This document shows, in pieces, positions 54,794 to 63,714 of a DNA stretch of 64,000 nucleotides. Source of the DNA: Flavobacteriales bacterium (GTDB lineage: Bacteria > Bacteroidota > Bacteroidia > Flavobacteriales_G > JALEGO01); assembly GCA_020629755.1 (NCBI GenBank), contig JAHDCS010000001.1, positions 1 to 64,000 on the forward strand, written 5' to 3'. Made by a program: the position numbers and the translations under genes. Position 1 is the first letter of the stretch, and every line of letters starts with the position of its first letter. The notes under the pieces were generated by a model. The model did no database searches. It had not been told where the DNA came from and was given only the letters and a program-made list of their open reading frames with translations.

Positions 54794-56099
54794 GGCTGAA
54801 GAACATATCGAAAACACGCAGATTGTCGCTGGTTTAGACATTGGAACCACCAAAATTGCTGCTTTCGTAGGACGAAGAGCAGCCTACGGAAAAATAGAAA
54901 TTCTAGGCGTTGGAGTAACCGAATCGGTTGGCGTAAAAAGAGGAGTCGTTTCACATATCACTCCTACTGTAGATGCTATAAAACGAGCAGTTGACATCGC
55001 AGAGAAAAAATCTGGCATTCAAATTACACATGTTAATGTAGGCATTGCAGGGCAGCATATTAAAAGCTTACAACACAGAGGGGTGCGGATGCGAGAGAGT
55101 TTTGAAGAAGAAATTAATCAAGAAGATTTAGAGCTTTTAAAACAAGACATGTACAAGCTTGTGATGTTGCCTGGTGAGGAAATCATAGATGTATTGCCTC
55201 AAGATTATATTGTAGACAATGAACAAGGCATCAAGAATCCGATTGGCATGGCAGGCAGAAGACTTGAAGCTAATTTTCATATTATCACTGGACAAATATC
55301 TGCGGTTAGAAACATCTACAAATGTGTGACGAAAGCGGGGTTAGAAGTTGCAGATTTAACTTTAGAACCTATTGCCTCTTCAGAATCTGTGTTAACGGAT
55401 GAAGAAAAAGAAGCAGGCGTTGCCCTTGTAGATATTGGTGGAGGCACAACAGATATTGCTATTTTTCAAGATGGCATTATCCGTCATACCAAAGTGATTC
55501 CGTTTGGCGGCAGCATCATCACAGAAGACATCAAGAAAGGTTGTTCTATTCTGCACAAACAGGCTGAGCTTTTAAAAGTGCGCTTCGGTTCTGCATTGGC
55601 GTCACAAAATACTGATAGTGATATCATTTCTATTCCCGGGCTAAAAGGCAGAGATCCTAAAGAAATCTCTGTGAGAAATTTAGCGCATATCATTCAAGCG
55701 AGAGCCGAAGAAATTATTTACCAAATCTATTGTGAAATTCAAAACTCAGGATTTGAATCAAAACTCATTGGTGGTGTTGTGGTTACGGGAGGCGGATCAG
55801 AACTAAAACACATCAAACAGCTTTTTGAATATGTTACAGGACTCGACACGCGTGTAGGTTATCCGACTGAACATATTCTTAATGGATCCGAAGAAACCAC
55901 TAGCCCTTCTGGAGCTACTGGTGTTGGACTTGTATTAAAAGCTTTACAAAGCATTGACCTTCAATTAAAATTGAACAAAAGCTCAGAACAAAAAGCAATT
56001 CGCAAACGAACTCATACAGGGATGAGTAGCTTTTTTGATAAAATTTTAGGCAAAACAAAAGAATTTAAAGACTGGCTTGAAGATGATGAAGCCCATTAA
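54786..56099 (+). CDS. ftsA: Cell division protein FtsA
   Basis: 437 residues from the ATG at 54786 inside the ftsQ end. Actin-fold motifs: AGLDIGTTKIAAFVG (phosphate 1), ALVDIGGGTTDIAIF (phosphate 2), VVTGGGSELKHIKQL (adenosine). The SHS2 domain 1C lies near residues 85-160. The C-terminus ends in a short helix KTKEFKDWLEDDE that would attach to the membrane. It tethers FtsZ filaments. 12 bp separate it from ftsZ. Confidence 0.96.
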   Translation: MSKAEEHIENTQIVAGLDIGTTKIAAFVGRRAAYGKIEILGVGVTESVGVKRGVVSHITPTVDAIKRAVDIAEKKSGIQITHVNVGIAGQHIKSLQHRGVRMRESFEEEINQEDLELLKQDMYKLVMLPGEEIIDVLPQDYIVDNEQGIKNPIGMAGRRLEANFHIITGQISAVRNIYKCVTKAGLEVADLTLEPIASSESVLTDEEKEAGVALVDIGGGTTDIAIFQDGIIRHTKVIPFGGSIITEDIKKGCSILHKQAELLKVRFGSALASQNTDSDIISIPGLKGRDPKEISVRNLAHIIQARAEEIIYQIYCEIQNSGFESKLIGGVVVTGGGSELKHIKQLFEYVTGLDTRVGYPTEHILNGSEETTSPSGATGVGLVLKALQSIDLQLKLNKSSEQKAIRKRTHTGMSSFFDKILGKTKEFKDWLEDDEAH

Positions 56100-56111
56100 A
56101 AATAAAGAACT

Positions 56112-57737
56112 ATGAAATTTGAAACTCCTAAAGAAAACGATTCAATCATAAAGGTCTTAGGTGTTGGCGGCGGCGGAAGCAATGCCGTTAACCACATGTA
56201 CCGTCAGGGCATCAAAGGTGTTGATTTTATAATCTGCAATACTGATCAGCAATCGCTTGACAACAGTCCTGTGCCTACCAAGATTCAAATTGGTTCATCT
56301 TTGACTCAAGGCCGTGGCGCTGGAGCAATCGCAGAAGTCGGAAAAAATGCAGCCATTGAAAATATTGAAGAAATTAAAGCCGCATTAGGAGAACACACAA
56401 AAATGGTCTTCATCACTGCCGGAATGGGTGGCGGAACTGGAACTGGCGCAGCTCCTATTTTAGCTGCAACTGCTAAAGAACAAGGTATTTTAACAGTAGG
56501 CATTGTTACCATTCCGTTTTCTTTTGAAGGCAAAAAACGAAAAGCGCAAGCAGAAAAAGGTATTGAAGAAATGCGAGAAGCGGTGGATACTCTAATTATT
56601 ATTTGTAATGACCGCATAAGAGAAATGTACGGTAATTTAAGTATTTCTAATGCATTTTCTCATGCAGACGAAGTGTTATCAACTGCAGCAAAAGGCATTG
56701 CTGAAATCATCACCTCAACAGGCGTTATTAATGTTGACTTTGAAGATGTAAGAACGGTTATGTCCGACAGTGGGGTCGCCATAATGGGCTCTGCACTTTC
56801 AACAGGTGAAAACAGAGCCTCTCACGCCATAGAAGAAGCGATCTCCTCTCCGCTATTAAACGACAACAACATTCAGGGAGCTAATTATGTTTTACTTAAT
56901 ATCACATACGGCACCGATGAAATTCAGATGGATGAAATTGTTGAAATCACTGATTATATTCAAAAAGAAGCCGGCGAAGCTGCTGATATTATTTGGGGAC
57001 ACGGGCACGATGAGTCTCTCGGTGCGAACATCCGCGTAACGCTTATTGCCACAGGGTTCAATCAAAGTATTGAAATGGGATACCACAAAGCCAAACAACC
57101 TGAAAAAAAGGTAATTAACCTTGATGATGTTCAAAAAGAAATCAATAAACCAAGCTATTCTGATCAATCCACTTTTCCAAAACAATCCACTCAAAGTGAT
57201 CAAAGCCCACAAGAGCCTTTTATCAAAAGGACTATTCATCCAACTAGTGAAGAAAATAGCCAAACAGAACCACGTTTAACAAGCGTTAATGACTCTTTTA
57301 AACAAGAAGAAAACGACTATTTAAAAAATCAACGCGTCATAGAATTTGAGATTGACAAAGAGGATCTCTCAAATCAAACACCAGCCAACAATGATTTAGA
57401 GCCTACTTTAGTTGAAACCTCACAGTCTGCTAAAAAAAGCTCTGATCAGATCACAAAAAAGATTACGACTGAAGCAGAAAAACAGAGTAAAATTAAAGAG
57501 CGTCTTGAGAGGCTCAAAGATTTAAGCTCAAAACTTAAAGCCCCCTCTGGATTAGCCGAACTTGAAGCAGAACCCGCCTATAAAAGAAGAGAGATCTCCT
57601 TAGATGATCAGCCAAGCTCTCAAGAAAGCCAAAACTCAAGGTATACATTAACAGAAGAAAACGACCCTATACACCAAGGAGAAAAAAAATATTCTATAAA
57701 AGAAAACAACTCTTTCTTACATGATAATGTAGATTAA
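56112..57737 (+). CDS. ftsZ: Cell division protein FtsZ, with long C-terminal linker
   Basis: 541 residues, longer than the E. coli protein (383). The tubulin-like core (1 to about 325) has VGGGGSNAVNHM, the signature GGGTGTGAAPILA near residue 107 and NVDFEDVRTVMSD. A polar linker rich in Gln, Ser and Glu of about 170 residues follows, and the short conserved-looking end NNSFLHDNVD is probably the FtsA-binding peptide. Long linkers are usual in Bacteroidota. Last core gene of the dcw cluster. Confidence 0.97.
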   Translation: MKFETPKENDSIIKVLGVGGGGSNAVNHMYRQGIKGVDFIICNTDQQSLDNSPVPTKIQIGSSLTQGRGAGAIAEVGKNAAIENIEEIKAALGEHTKMVFITAGMGGGTGTGAAPILAATAKEQGILTVGIVTIPFSFEGKKRKAQAEKGIEEMREAVDTLIIICNDRIREMYGNLSISNAFSHADEVLSTAAKGIAEIITSTGVINVDFEDVRTVMSDSGVAIMGSALSTGENRASHAIEEAISSPLLNDNNIQGANYVLLNITYGTDEIQMDEIVEITDYIQKEAGEAADIIWGHGHDESLGANIRVTLIATGFNQSIEMGYHKAKQPEKKVINLDDVQKEINKPSYSDQSTFPKQSTQSDQSPQEPFIKRTIHPTSEENSQTEPRLTSVNDSFKQEENDYLKNQRVIEFEIDKEDLSNQTPANNDLEPTLVETSQSAKKSSDQITKKITTEAEKQSKIKERLERLKDLSSKLKAPSGLAELEAEPAYKRREISLDDQPSSQESQNSRYTLTEENDPIHQGEKKYSIKENNSFLHDNVD

Positions 57738-57761
57738 AACTACAAAACTGAACCCTGCTTT

Positions 57762-58211
57762 ATGTCTATCAAAGATCAAATTAGTGCAGATATTAAATCT
57801 GCCATGCTCAGTAAAGAAAAAGATAAGTTAGAAGCCCTAAGAGCCATAAAAGCTGCTTTTATGTTAGTTTCTACCCAAAAAGGAGCAAGTGCTGATTTGG
57901 CAGATGTCGACGCCATAAAGACCATTCAGAAATTAGTAAAACAAAGAGAAGATTCTGCTCAAATATATCTTGATCAGAACAGAAAAGATCTGGCAGATTT
58001 AGAAATTTCTCAAGCTGGGTTCATGAAACCTTATTTGCCTAAACAATTAAGTGACGATGAAATTTTAGAAACTCTAAACTCTTTAATTTCTCAAACTGGC
58101 GCTCAGAACATGTCTGATTTCGGAAAGGTAATGGGCATGGCTTCTAAACAACTCTCTGGCAAAGCTGATGGAAAAAAAATATCAGCACTTTTAAAACCTT
58201 TGTTGAGCTAA
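57762..58211 (+). CDS. GatB/YqeY domain protein
   Basis: 149 residues, entirely the YqeY alpha-helical fold: ISADIKSAMLSKEKDKLEAL, KLVKQREDSAQIYLDQNRKDL, and DFGKVMGMASKQLSGKADGK at the end. The domain also forms the tRNA-binding tail of GatB; the free protein's role is uncertain, probably tRNA-related. It lies 24 bp after ftsZ, a common neighbour in Bacteroidota. Confidence 0.92.
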   Translation: MSIKDQISADIKSAMLSKEKDKLEALRAIKAAFMLVSTQKGASADLADVDAIKTIQKLVKQREDSAQIYLDQNRKDLADLEISQAGFMKPYLPKQLSDDEILETLNSLISQTGAQNMSDFGKVMGMASKQLSGKADGKKISALLKPLLS

Positions 58212-58368
58212 AATATTGCAAAACATACTTTTTAATCTTCAAGTAGCGGTTAAAAAAATGTCAACCTACACTTTTTAAAAGTAGAGAAGCTTATTTCTTC
58301 TTTTCTATGTGATTTTTTTTATCTACTTTTCAGGCGCAATTTATTATTAATCTTTTTTAAAATATACC

Positions 58369-58707
58369 ATGAGTAAATTTGAAGAAACCTTATCGAAATA
58401 CGAAGACGAAATGAAAAAACTAGGTGTTAAGTACGACGCCGACTTACTTAGAAAAGTAACCAAAGCATGTGGCCCTTCTATTTATAATAGAGATGCCTCT
58501 ACTGTCTCTACGTCTGACGAAGCTGAATTAAATACTGTTAGACAAAATTTTTGCATTAAAAAATTAGGCCTTAAAGATGGTCCAGAAATTGATAAAGCTT
58601 TTGATAAAATAAAAGACACCTTTGGTGCCTCAAATAAAAATAAGTACAGAGCCATTTTTTATTACCTTTTAACTAAAGAGTTTAAAAAAGAATCTCTTTT
58701 TAACTAA
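58369..58707 (+). CDS. DUF2853 family protein
   Basis: 112 residues, full family length: KYEDEMKKLGVKYDADLLRK, CGPSIYNRDASTVSTSDEAE, then NFCIKKLGLKDG and YRAIFYYLLTKEFKKESLF. A cytoplasmic helical protein of unknown role, seen as a single gene. The 157-bp leader before it shows only weak inverted repeats. A strong hairpin follows the stop. Confidence 0.88.
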   Translation: MSKFEETLSKYEDEMKKLGVKYDADLLRKVTKACGPSIYNRDASTVSTSDEAELNTVRQNFCIKKLGLKDGPEIDKAFDKIKDTFGASNKNKYRAIFYYLLTKEFKKESLFN

Positions 58708-58708
58708 T

Positions 58709-58744
58709 TTTTTAGTGTAAGGGCTAAAGCCCTTACACTAAAAA
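58709..58744. terminator. Bidirectional terminator between DUF2853 and glnA
   Basis: A perfect 16-bp stem: TTTTTAGTGTAAGGGC (58709-58724), loop TAAA, GCCCTTACACTAAAAA (58729-58744). A/T ends on both sides let it serve both convergent genes. Confidence 0.93.
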
Positions 58745-58755
58745 TCTTACGGCAA

Positions 58756-59760
58756 TTAGCTTTTAGCAGCCTTTACGGTTTGAACTATCCTCTCTACGAT
58801 CTGATATGGATCTGCATTAGACGCGGGTCTTCTGTCTTCCAGGTATCCTTTCCAATCATTTTGAACCACCCCAACCGGAATTCTAATAGAAGCCCCTCTA
58901 TCACTAACGCCATAAGAAAAAGTTTCTATGTCCTGAGTTTCGTGTTTACCTGTAAGTCTCATATCATTTGATGATCCATAAACTTCTATGTGCTCTTTAT
59001 GAAATTTTCTAAATGACTCACAAATCCCTTTCATATAATCCTCTCCTCCTGTTTCTCTCATTTTTTTGTTAGAGAAGTTTGTGTGTAGGCCCGATCCGTT
59101 CCAGTCGCCTAATACGGGTTTAGGGTGAAACTCCACCTTCATGCCATAACGTTCTGTAATTCTATATAAAAAATAGCGCGCAAACCATAAATCATCTCCT
59201 GCATTTTTTGCGCCTTTTCCAATCACTTGAAACTCCCACTGTCCAAGCATTACCTCAGCATTTATGCCAGTAATCTCTAAGCCTGCCTCTAGACAAATAT
59301 CAAGATGCTCTTCTACAATATCTCTACCTGCTACATTCCCTAATCCTACCGCACAATAATAGGGGCCTTGAGGCGCAGGAAATCCCTCATCCGGAAACCC
59401 TATGGGTCTATTGTTTATAGTAAGGGTATACTCTTGTTCAAATCCAAACCAAAAATCACCTGAATCATCCTTAATTTTATTGCGCTGATTTGTAGCATGC
59501 GGCGTACCATCTGGATTTAACACTTCACATAACACCAAGTATGCATTGATACGCTCAGGATCTGAAATAATACGTACCGGCTTTAATAAGCAATCAGAAA
59601 AACTCCCCTCCGCTTGGTTTGTAGAGCTTCCGTCATAAGACCACATGGGGCAATCCTGTACCTTTCCTGAAAAACTCTCAGGCATTATTTTAGTTTTACT
59701 TCTTAATGAGGCTTCTGGTTTTCCACCATCCAACCAAATGTACTCCAATTTTGTTTTCAT
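58756..59760 (-). CDS. glnA: Glutamine synthetase type II (GSII)
   Basis: 334 residues from the ATG at 59760; an upstream reading to 59805 adds a doubtful leader. The short eukaryote-like form is shown by length and by KLEYIWLDGG, FGFEQEYTLT, NAEVMLGQWEFQ and WNGSGLHTNFSNKKMR. Active-site Glu residues lie in FGFEQEY and AEVMLGQWE. It condenses ammonia with glutamate. A -7 box TACTTTTG lies upstream (59784-59791, minus strand). No adenylylation loop of GSI type is present. Confidence 0.95.
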   Translation of the reverse strand: MKTKLEYIWLDGGKPEASLRSKTKIMPESFSGKVQDCPMWSYDGSSTNQAEGSFSDCLLKPVRIISDPERINAYLVLCEVLNPDGTPHATNQRNKIKDDSGDFWFGFEQEYTLTINNRPIGFPDEGFPAPQGPYYCAVGLGNVAGRDIVEEHLDICLEAGLEITGINAEVMLGQWEFQVIGKGAKNAGDDLWFARYFLYRITERYGMKVEFHPKPVLGDWNGSGLHTNFSNKKMRETGGEDYMKGICESFRKFHKEHIEVYGSSNDMRLTGKHETQDIETFSYGVSDRGASIRIPVGVVQNDWKGYLEDRRPASNADPYQIVERIVQTVKAAKS

Positions 59761-59783
59761 GCTACTTGTAAAATTAACAAATA

Positions 59784-59791
59784 CAAAAGTA
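59784..59791 (-). promoter_or_regulatory. -7 box of glnA
   Basis: Minus-strand TACTTTTG, 23 bp before the ATG at 59760. No -33 match. Confidence 0.35.
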
Positions 59792-59896
59792 ATTAATTTA
59801 TTCAAGGCTTCAGATTAAGGAATTATTAAATCAGAAGGTGTATTTTGAAACCTTTAGTCATAGGTTACGTAGGTGTTGGTATTGAAACAAATAACT

Positions 59897-62485
59897 ATGA
59901 AGCGTCAATATCTATTTATATTTTTAGCACTCACTCTTTTCTCATACTCGTTTACCAATGCACAGTGTTCTTTTTCAGATAAAGAAGAAGAACTCTTTAA
60001 TAAATATTGGGAGTTTAAAGATTTATTTGAGTCTGATTTTATTCGGTTTGATTTAGACCCCAAGGGGCATTTACAATCAGACGGAATAGGCACTTGGGAC
60101 GACACCAAAAAATTATACTCTCTGGCAGGATACGGCATACCTTCATACAGATTCAATTACAGAGAAAACGACAACAACCTTGCACACTTTGTAAGTGAAA
60201 ATGCGCGTTTAAGCGAAGTACTTAAATACCTTTCTTTAGAATATGACCTTTTAAAGCAAAACGGTCAAAATGATGAAGCCGAAAAAAGCTTAAATAAAAT
60301 TTTCTTGGTACTACAAGCCATTCGTCGTTTAGATATGACTGCTAATATGTACATGCATCAATACTATACTATATACCAAAATGCGTCTAGTTGTAATTCT
60401 ACAGATCTTCGCTTTGATGGCTACTCTGGCTTTATGCTCAGAGATGATGTTTCATGGGCATTTCGTCAAGGTGAAACACATAATGGTTATACTATCAACC
60501 ATACCGAATCAGCCCACCAAAGTTTTAAATACAGCATTAGCGAATACGACCAAAACACTTGCGGTCCTGGAAACCCTGACTTTATTGCTTGTTTTCCGCC
60601 CTGGGAAACAGATTATGAATCTTTAGGTTGGCCACATAGAAAGCATGGTGGTATTGCCTCACAAGATCAACTCATTTTAATCGCTACAGGGCTCGCCTAT
60701 GTGCGTAAATTTATTCCACAGTCTGCATATGTATCTGTAAACGGAGCAAATTATTACCCAAGAACCATCTGTGCTAATATTGCCAAAGGTATTTTAAACG
60801 CGACAAATACCTGCAATAGAAAAGTGCGCTACCCCGCTTGTGACCAAAACGACGAATGCGATAAAACAATGGTCTTTGGCGGTAACAACAAGCCCTATCA
60901 CTATGGTTTGAACCATGCGCTTTCTTGGATTGCCGATATTGATGAATCTGCTAAAGCTAAAGACTGGATTATGTGGCAGGCAGGATTGGCTCCCATTGAT
61001 TTTGTGAATGCTGGCATGGGCGGTAACAATATCTTTAATGCTCGCATGGCGATTAAAACCGCTGTAATGGCTGATAAAAGTGTAACCTGTGATTTAATGC
61101 AAGCGGCGACTAAAATCGGTTACTATTTAGCTCCTTATGAATCAATGCTTTTGCACAATAATGATGAAATTAAAAAATGCTCCTCCTATCAAACTTACAT
61201 AGAAAATGTACTCTGTGAAGGTTTATCTGAGGCTGTAGATTGCGGTGGACCTTGCTATATCTCACATGCGAATTCTATTAATGGAAGCGGATTCCCATGC
61301 ACTAATACCCCAAGTCGGGAAGTGCAGTTTTCAAAGTTTCAATGGTCAGGCGCAGGCCCTTTATATAATAATAATATTGCCGAAAATGGAAAACCCAATT
61401 ATTTTGACCCTGCAGAAGCACCCCCAACTTCTTTTGTGACACCCGTAGAGTATTTAGCCTTTTATACTGTACTTGCTAAATCTGGCATTCTAAATCACCC
61501 CTTCTATAACCCGAATAATGCTTTAGTGAGTCATGACAACATTGAAGATATGGTAGGACGTGTATTTGATCCGGTTATTTGTTTAAACACCCCTTCTAAT
61601 ATACAAACCAACACTTCTCTTTTTACGGCTCCAGCATATTTAAACTGGTCTTCTAGCCCAAATATTGACTTGACTTCTACTCAAAATACAGTAGCTTATT
61701 TTCAAGTGAATCAAAGCCAGCCTAATTCTTTTATTGTAGCGGCTGAAAATCCAACCGCAAAAAGAGATTGTGATATGGATTACCACATCACCTTTCCTAT
61801 CAACCTAGCTCATGATTATGCAACGGCCACAACGAGCAAGTTTCATAACTCTAGCCATCATTCTTGCAGTAGAAAAATCAATTTAACCTCTAACAATGAT
61901 CTTTCTACTGAAGGCTTAGACATTGTCTCTTACAATGTTGTTCCTATGGGCTACCCTGTTTTGGATGGTGGGCAAACTGGCACAGCAATTGGAGAGCCTT
62001 ACCATGTGCAGCAACAAGACAATAATACCTTATATTTTTTATTCAACTACAATCTTGAAGGGCATACTGTTTTTTCTGGATATAGAGTAGAAATTACTTA
62101 CATGTCTGCCTGTGGCGCACTTGCACAAAAAAATGCCTACATTTATACCTCTGATTGTTTAGAAACTGGTGAAATTGATGACAATCACTATCGGATTTCA
62201 GTATCGCCTAACCCAATACAACTTTCTAGAAATGGAGTTATCCAGGTTAAAGTAGATCAAAAACGCCTTGCTCAAAGCACTCCAAAGCAAACCTCAGGCA
62301 GTATCTATTTGGTCAACACCTTTGGAAAAACCTCTCTTCTAAAGCACATCAACAACATTGATGAGGCTTTTGAAATAAACATCCACCAAGCAGATTTTCA
62401 GAAAGGCGAAAATAGCCTGATGTTTGTACCTGATGGACCAATGCAAGAAAAGGCAACATATCAGAAATTAATTCTTATCCCCTAA
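59897..62485 (+). CDS. Large secreted protein, probable T9SS cargo
   Basis: 862 residues from the ATG at 59897 (signal peptide MKRQYLFIFLALTLFSYSFTNAQ). The body is rich in aromatic residues, His and Cys (20 or more Cys; CDQNDECDKT, CGGPC), with helical repeats such as GLAYVRKFIPQSAYVSV. I recognise no enzyme family. The end, from SVSPNPIQLSRNGVIQVKV near residue 770, with LVNTFGKTSLL and a final KLILIP, resembles a type A T9SS sorting domain. It stands alone between glnA and birA. Confidence 0.7.
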   Translation: MKRQYLFIFLALTLFSYSFTNAQCSFSDKEEELFNKYWEFKDLFESDFIRFDLDPKGHLQSDGIGTWDDTKKLYSLAGYGIPSYRFNYRENDNNLAHFVSENARLSEVLKYLSLEYDLLKQNGQNDEAEKSLNKIFLVLQAIRRLDMTANMYMHQYYTIYQNASSCNSTDLRFDGYSGFMLRDDVSWAFRQGETHNGYTINHTESAHQSFKYSISEYDQNTCGPGNPDFIACFPPWETDYESLGWPHRKHGGIASQDQLILIATGLAYVRKFIPQSAYVSVNGANYYPRTICANIAKGILNATNTCNRKVRYPACDQNDECDKTMVFGGNNKPYHYGLNHALSWIADIDESAKAKDWIMWQAGLAPIDFVNAGMGGNNIFNARMAIKTAVMADKSVTCDLMQAATKIGYYLAPYESMLLHNNDEIKKCSSYQTYIENVLCEGLSEAVDCGGPCYISHANSINGSGFPCTNTPSREVQFSKFQWSGAGPLYNNNIAENGKPNYFDPAEAPPTSFVTPVEYLAFYTVLAKSGILNHPFYNPNNALVSHDNIEDMVGRVFDPVICLNTPSNIQTNTSLFTAPAYLNWSSSPNIDLTSTQNTVAYFQVNQSQPNSFIVAAENPTAKRDCDMDYHITFPINLAHDYATATTSKFHNSSHHSCSRKINLTSNNDLSTEGLDIVSYNVVPMGYPVLDGGQTGTAIGEPYHVQQQDNNTLYFLFNYNLEGHTVFSGYRVEITYMSACGALAQKNAYIYTSDCLETGEIDDNHYRISVSPNPIQLSRNGVIQVKVDQKRLAQSTPKQTSGSIYLVNTFGKTSLLKHINNIDEAFEINIHQADFQKGENSLMFVPDGPMQEKATYQKLILIP

Positions 62486-62525
62486 CACTAAATAATAACC
62501 ACATAACACAAACCGGGAGGCGTTT

Positions 62526-63281
62526 TTAGTCGACGTGCCAGATAATAGAAGAAGTCATAACATTTATTATTTGACCCTTTAGATCTAAAAGCGCAGCTCC
62601 TGATTGTTTATTTACCCCTTTAAATACAGCTTGCTTATAGACGTTTTTCTGTTCTAACAACACAGGCTTATTTAGCTTATACAATCGAGCATGATACCTT
62701 AAAAAAAGTGTATTAAAATCATTGATACTTTTCTGTAGATTTCTATCTAGAAAAGGCAATAACATTTCAAGTATGTCTTTGGGGGGATGTGTTTTTAGTG
62801 TTTCTAAACATACAGAAGTAGGCGGAATATCGTATGTTTCAAAAACCTGTTGATTTACATTTAATCCAATCCCAAGCACAACTCCTTCTAATTTGTTTTG
62901 AGACCATATAGATTCTGTCAAAATTCCAGCTATTTTTTTTTGTCTTACATATATGTCATTAGGCCACTTAATCTGTATTTCTTCAAGCCCAAGTTGCTCT
63001 AAGAGATCAACGACAGATAAAGAAGCCACAATATTTATTTTAAACAATTGGTCCGCCAAAAACAGCGGACGATTAAGCACCACAGAACACAAAAGGTTTT
63101 CAGCCCTTTTGCTTTCCCATTTTTTATGGCGCTGTCCTTTGCCTTTAGTTTGATGTTTTGCGCAAACCACATCCCCCCACTGCATGTCATTTTGGCGCAT
63201 CTTTTCAATGGCATAGTTATTGGTACTATCTATAGTATCCAAAAACAAGATCCTTTTGCCAATTTGCTCCATATGCTTCAA
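62526..63281 (-). CDS. birA: Biotin-[acetyl-CoA-carboxylase] ligase BirA
   Basis: 251 residues (248 from the ATG at 63272). Biotin-binding STNNYA, the adenylate loop KGKGQRHKKWES, KWPNDIYVRQKKIAGILTE and GIGLNVNQ are in order. There is no N-terminal winged helix, so this is the non-repressor type. It attaches biotin to carboxyl-carrier proteins. Two GGGGGGAT octamers lie in the gene (63171 sense, 62781 antisense). Confidence 0.95.
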   Translation of the reverse strand: MKHMEQIGKRILFLDTIDSTNNYAIEKMRQNDMQWGDVVCAKHQTKGKGQRHKKWESKRAENLLCSVVLNRPLFLADQLFKINIVASLSVVDLLEQLGLEEIQIKWPNDIYVRQKKIAGILTESIWSQNKLEGVVLGIGLNVNQQVFETYDIPPTSVCLETLKTHPPKDILEMLLPFLDRNLQKSINDFNTLFLRYHARLYKLNKPVLLEQKNVYKQAVFKGVNKQSGAALLDLKGQIINVMTSSIIWHVD

Positions 63282-63309
63282 AGTTTTATACCTTTACAGC
63301 GTTTATTAA

Positions 63310-63714
63310 ATGTACGTTAAAAATAAAAAAGATAATCGTGTCATCTCTTCTATTGTAGAAGGCTTACAAGAAAGTAAAGCACTGAATATTACGCTAATTG
63401 ATCTGAGTAAGATTAAAGAAGCTGTTTGTGAATACTTTGTGATTTGCCATGCCAATTCATCTACGCATGTGCAGTCTATTGCTGAAAATTTTAGCGTTTT
63501 TGTCAAAAAAGACATTGATTTTCATCCGATCGCCAAAGAAGGGGTTAAAAATTCAGAATGGATTTTAGTCGACTACGGCCACCTTGTAGTGCATGTATTT
63601 CTACACGAAAAAAGACAGTTTTATGATATTGAAGGATTATGGGGGGATGGAAAAATCACAGAAATTGACCACCAAATAAATGCTTTGCTAGACTACGACA
63701 ATACTTCTTTATGA
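63310..63714 (+). CDS. rsfS: Ribosome silencing factor RsfS
   Basis: 134 residues: ISSIVEGLQESKALNITLID, the motif ICHANSSTHVQSIAENF, and WILVDYGHLVVHVFLHEKR at the end. It binds L14 and prevents subunit joining in starvation. It is divergent from birA and overlaps the ftsH start by 4 bp (ATGA); rsfS-ftsH adjacency is usual in this phylum. Confidence 0.95.
   Translation: MYVKNKKDNRVISSIVEGLQESKALNITLIDLSKIKEAVCEYFVICHANSSTHVQSIAENFSVFVKKDIDFHPIAKEGVKNSEWILVDYGHLVVHVFLHEKRQFYDIEGLWGDGKITEIDHQINALLDYDNTSL

Larger units (their letters stand above)
3545..63648. repeat. Dispersed octamer GGGGGGAT, about 20 copies
   Basis: By eye, GGGGGGAT begins on the plus strand at 5824, 16989, 19863, 25189, 27956, 34842, 44821, 51297, 62781 and 63641, and on the minus strand (ATCCCCCC starting at) 3545, 10033, 15084, 19030, 22107, 27018, 35949, 39193, 44324 and 63171. 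All lie inside genes, in different reading frames (coding GGW, PPK, WGD, LSP and others). Of the six-G runs found, the only others are followed by C (3912, 33655, 51189, 51494). The base before the run varies. Confidence 0.8.

Noticed and set aside
3545-63648. G6 runs as a by-product of Gly-Gly or Pro-Pro codons
   Set aside because: The octamer falls in different frames and codes unrelated residues (GGW, WGD, PPK, LSP), and G6 followed by A-T is far more common than other continuations.
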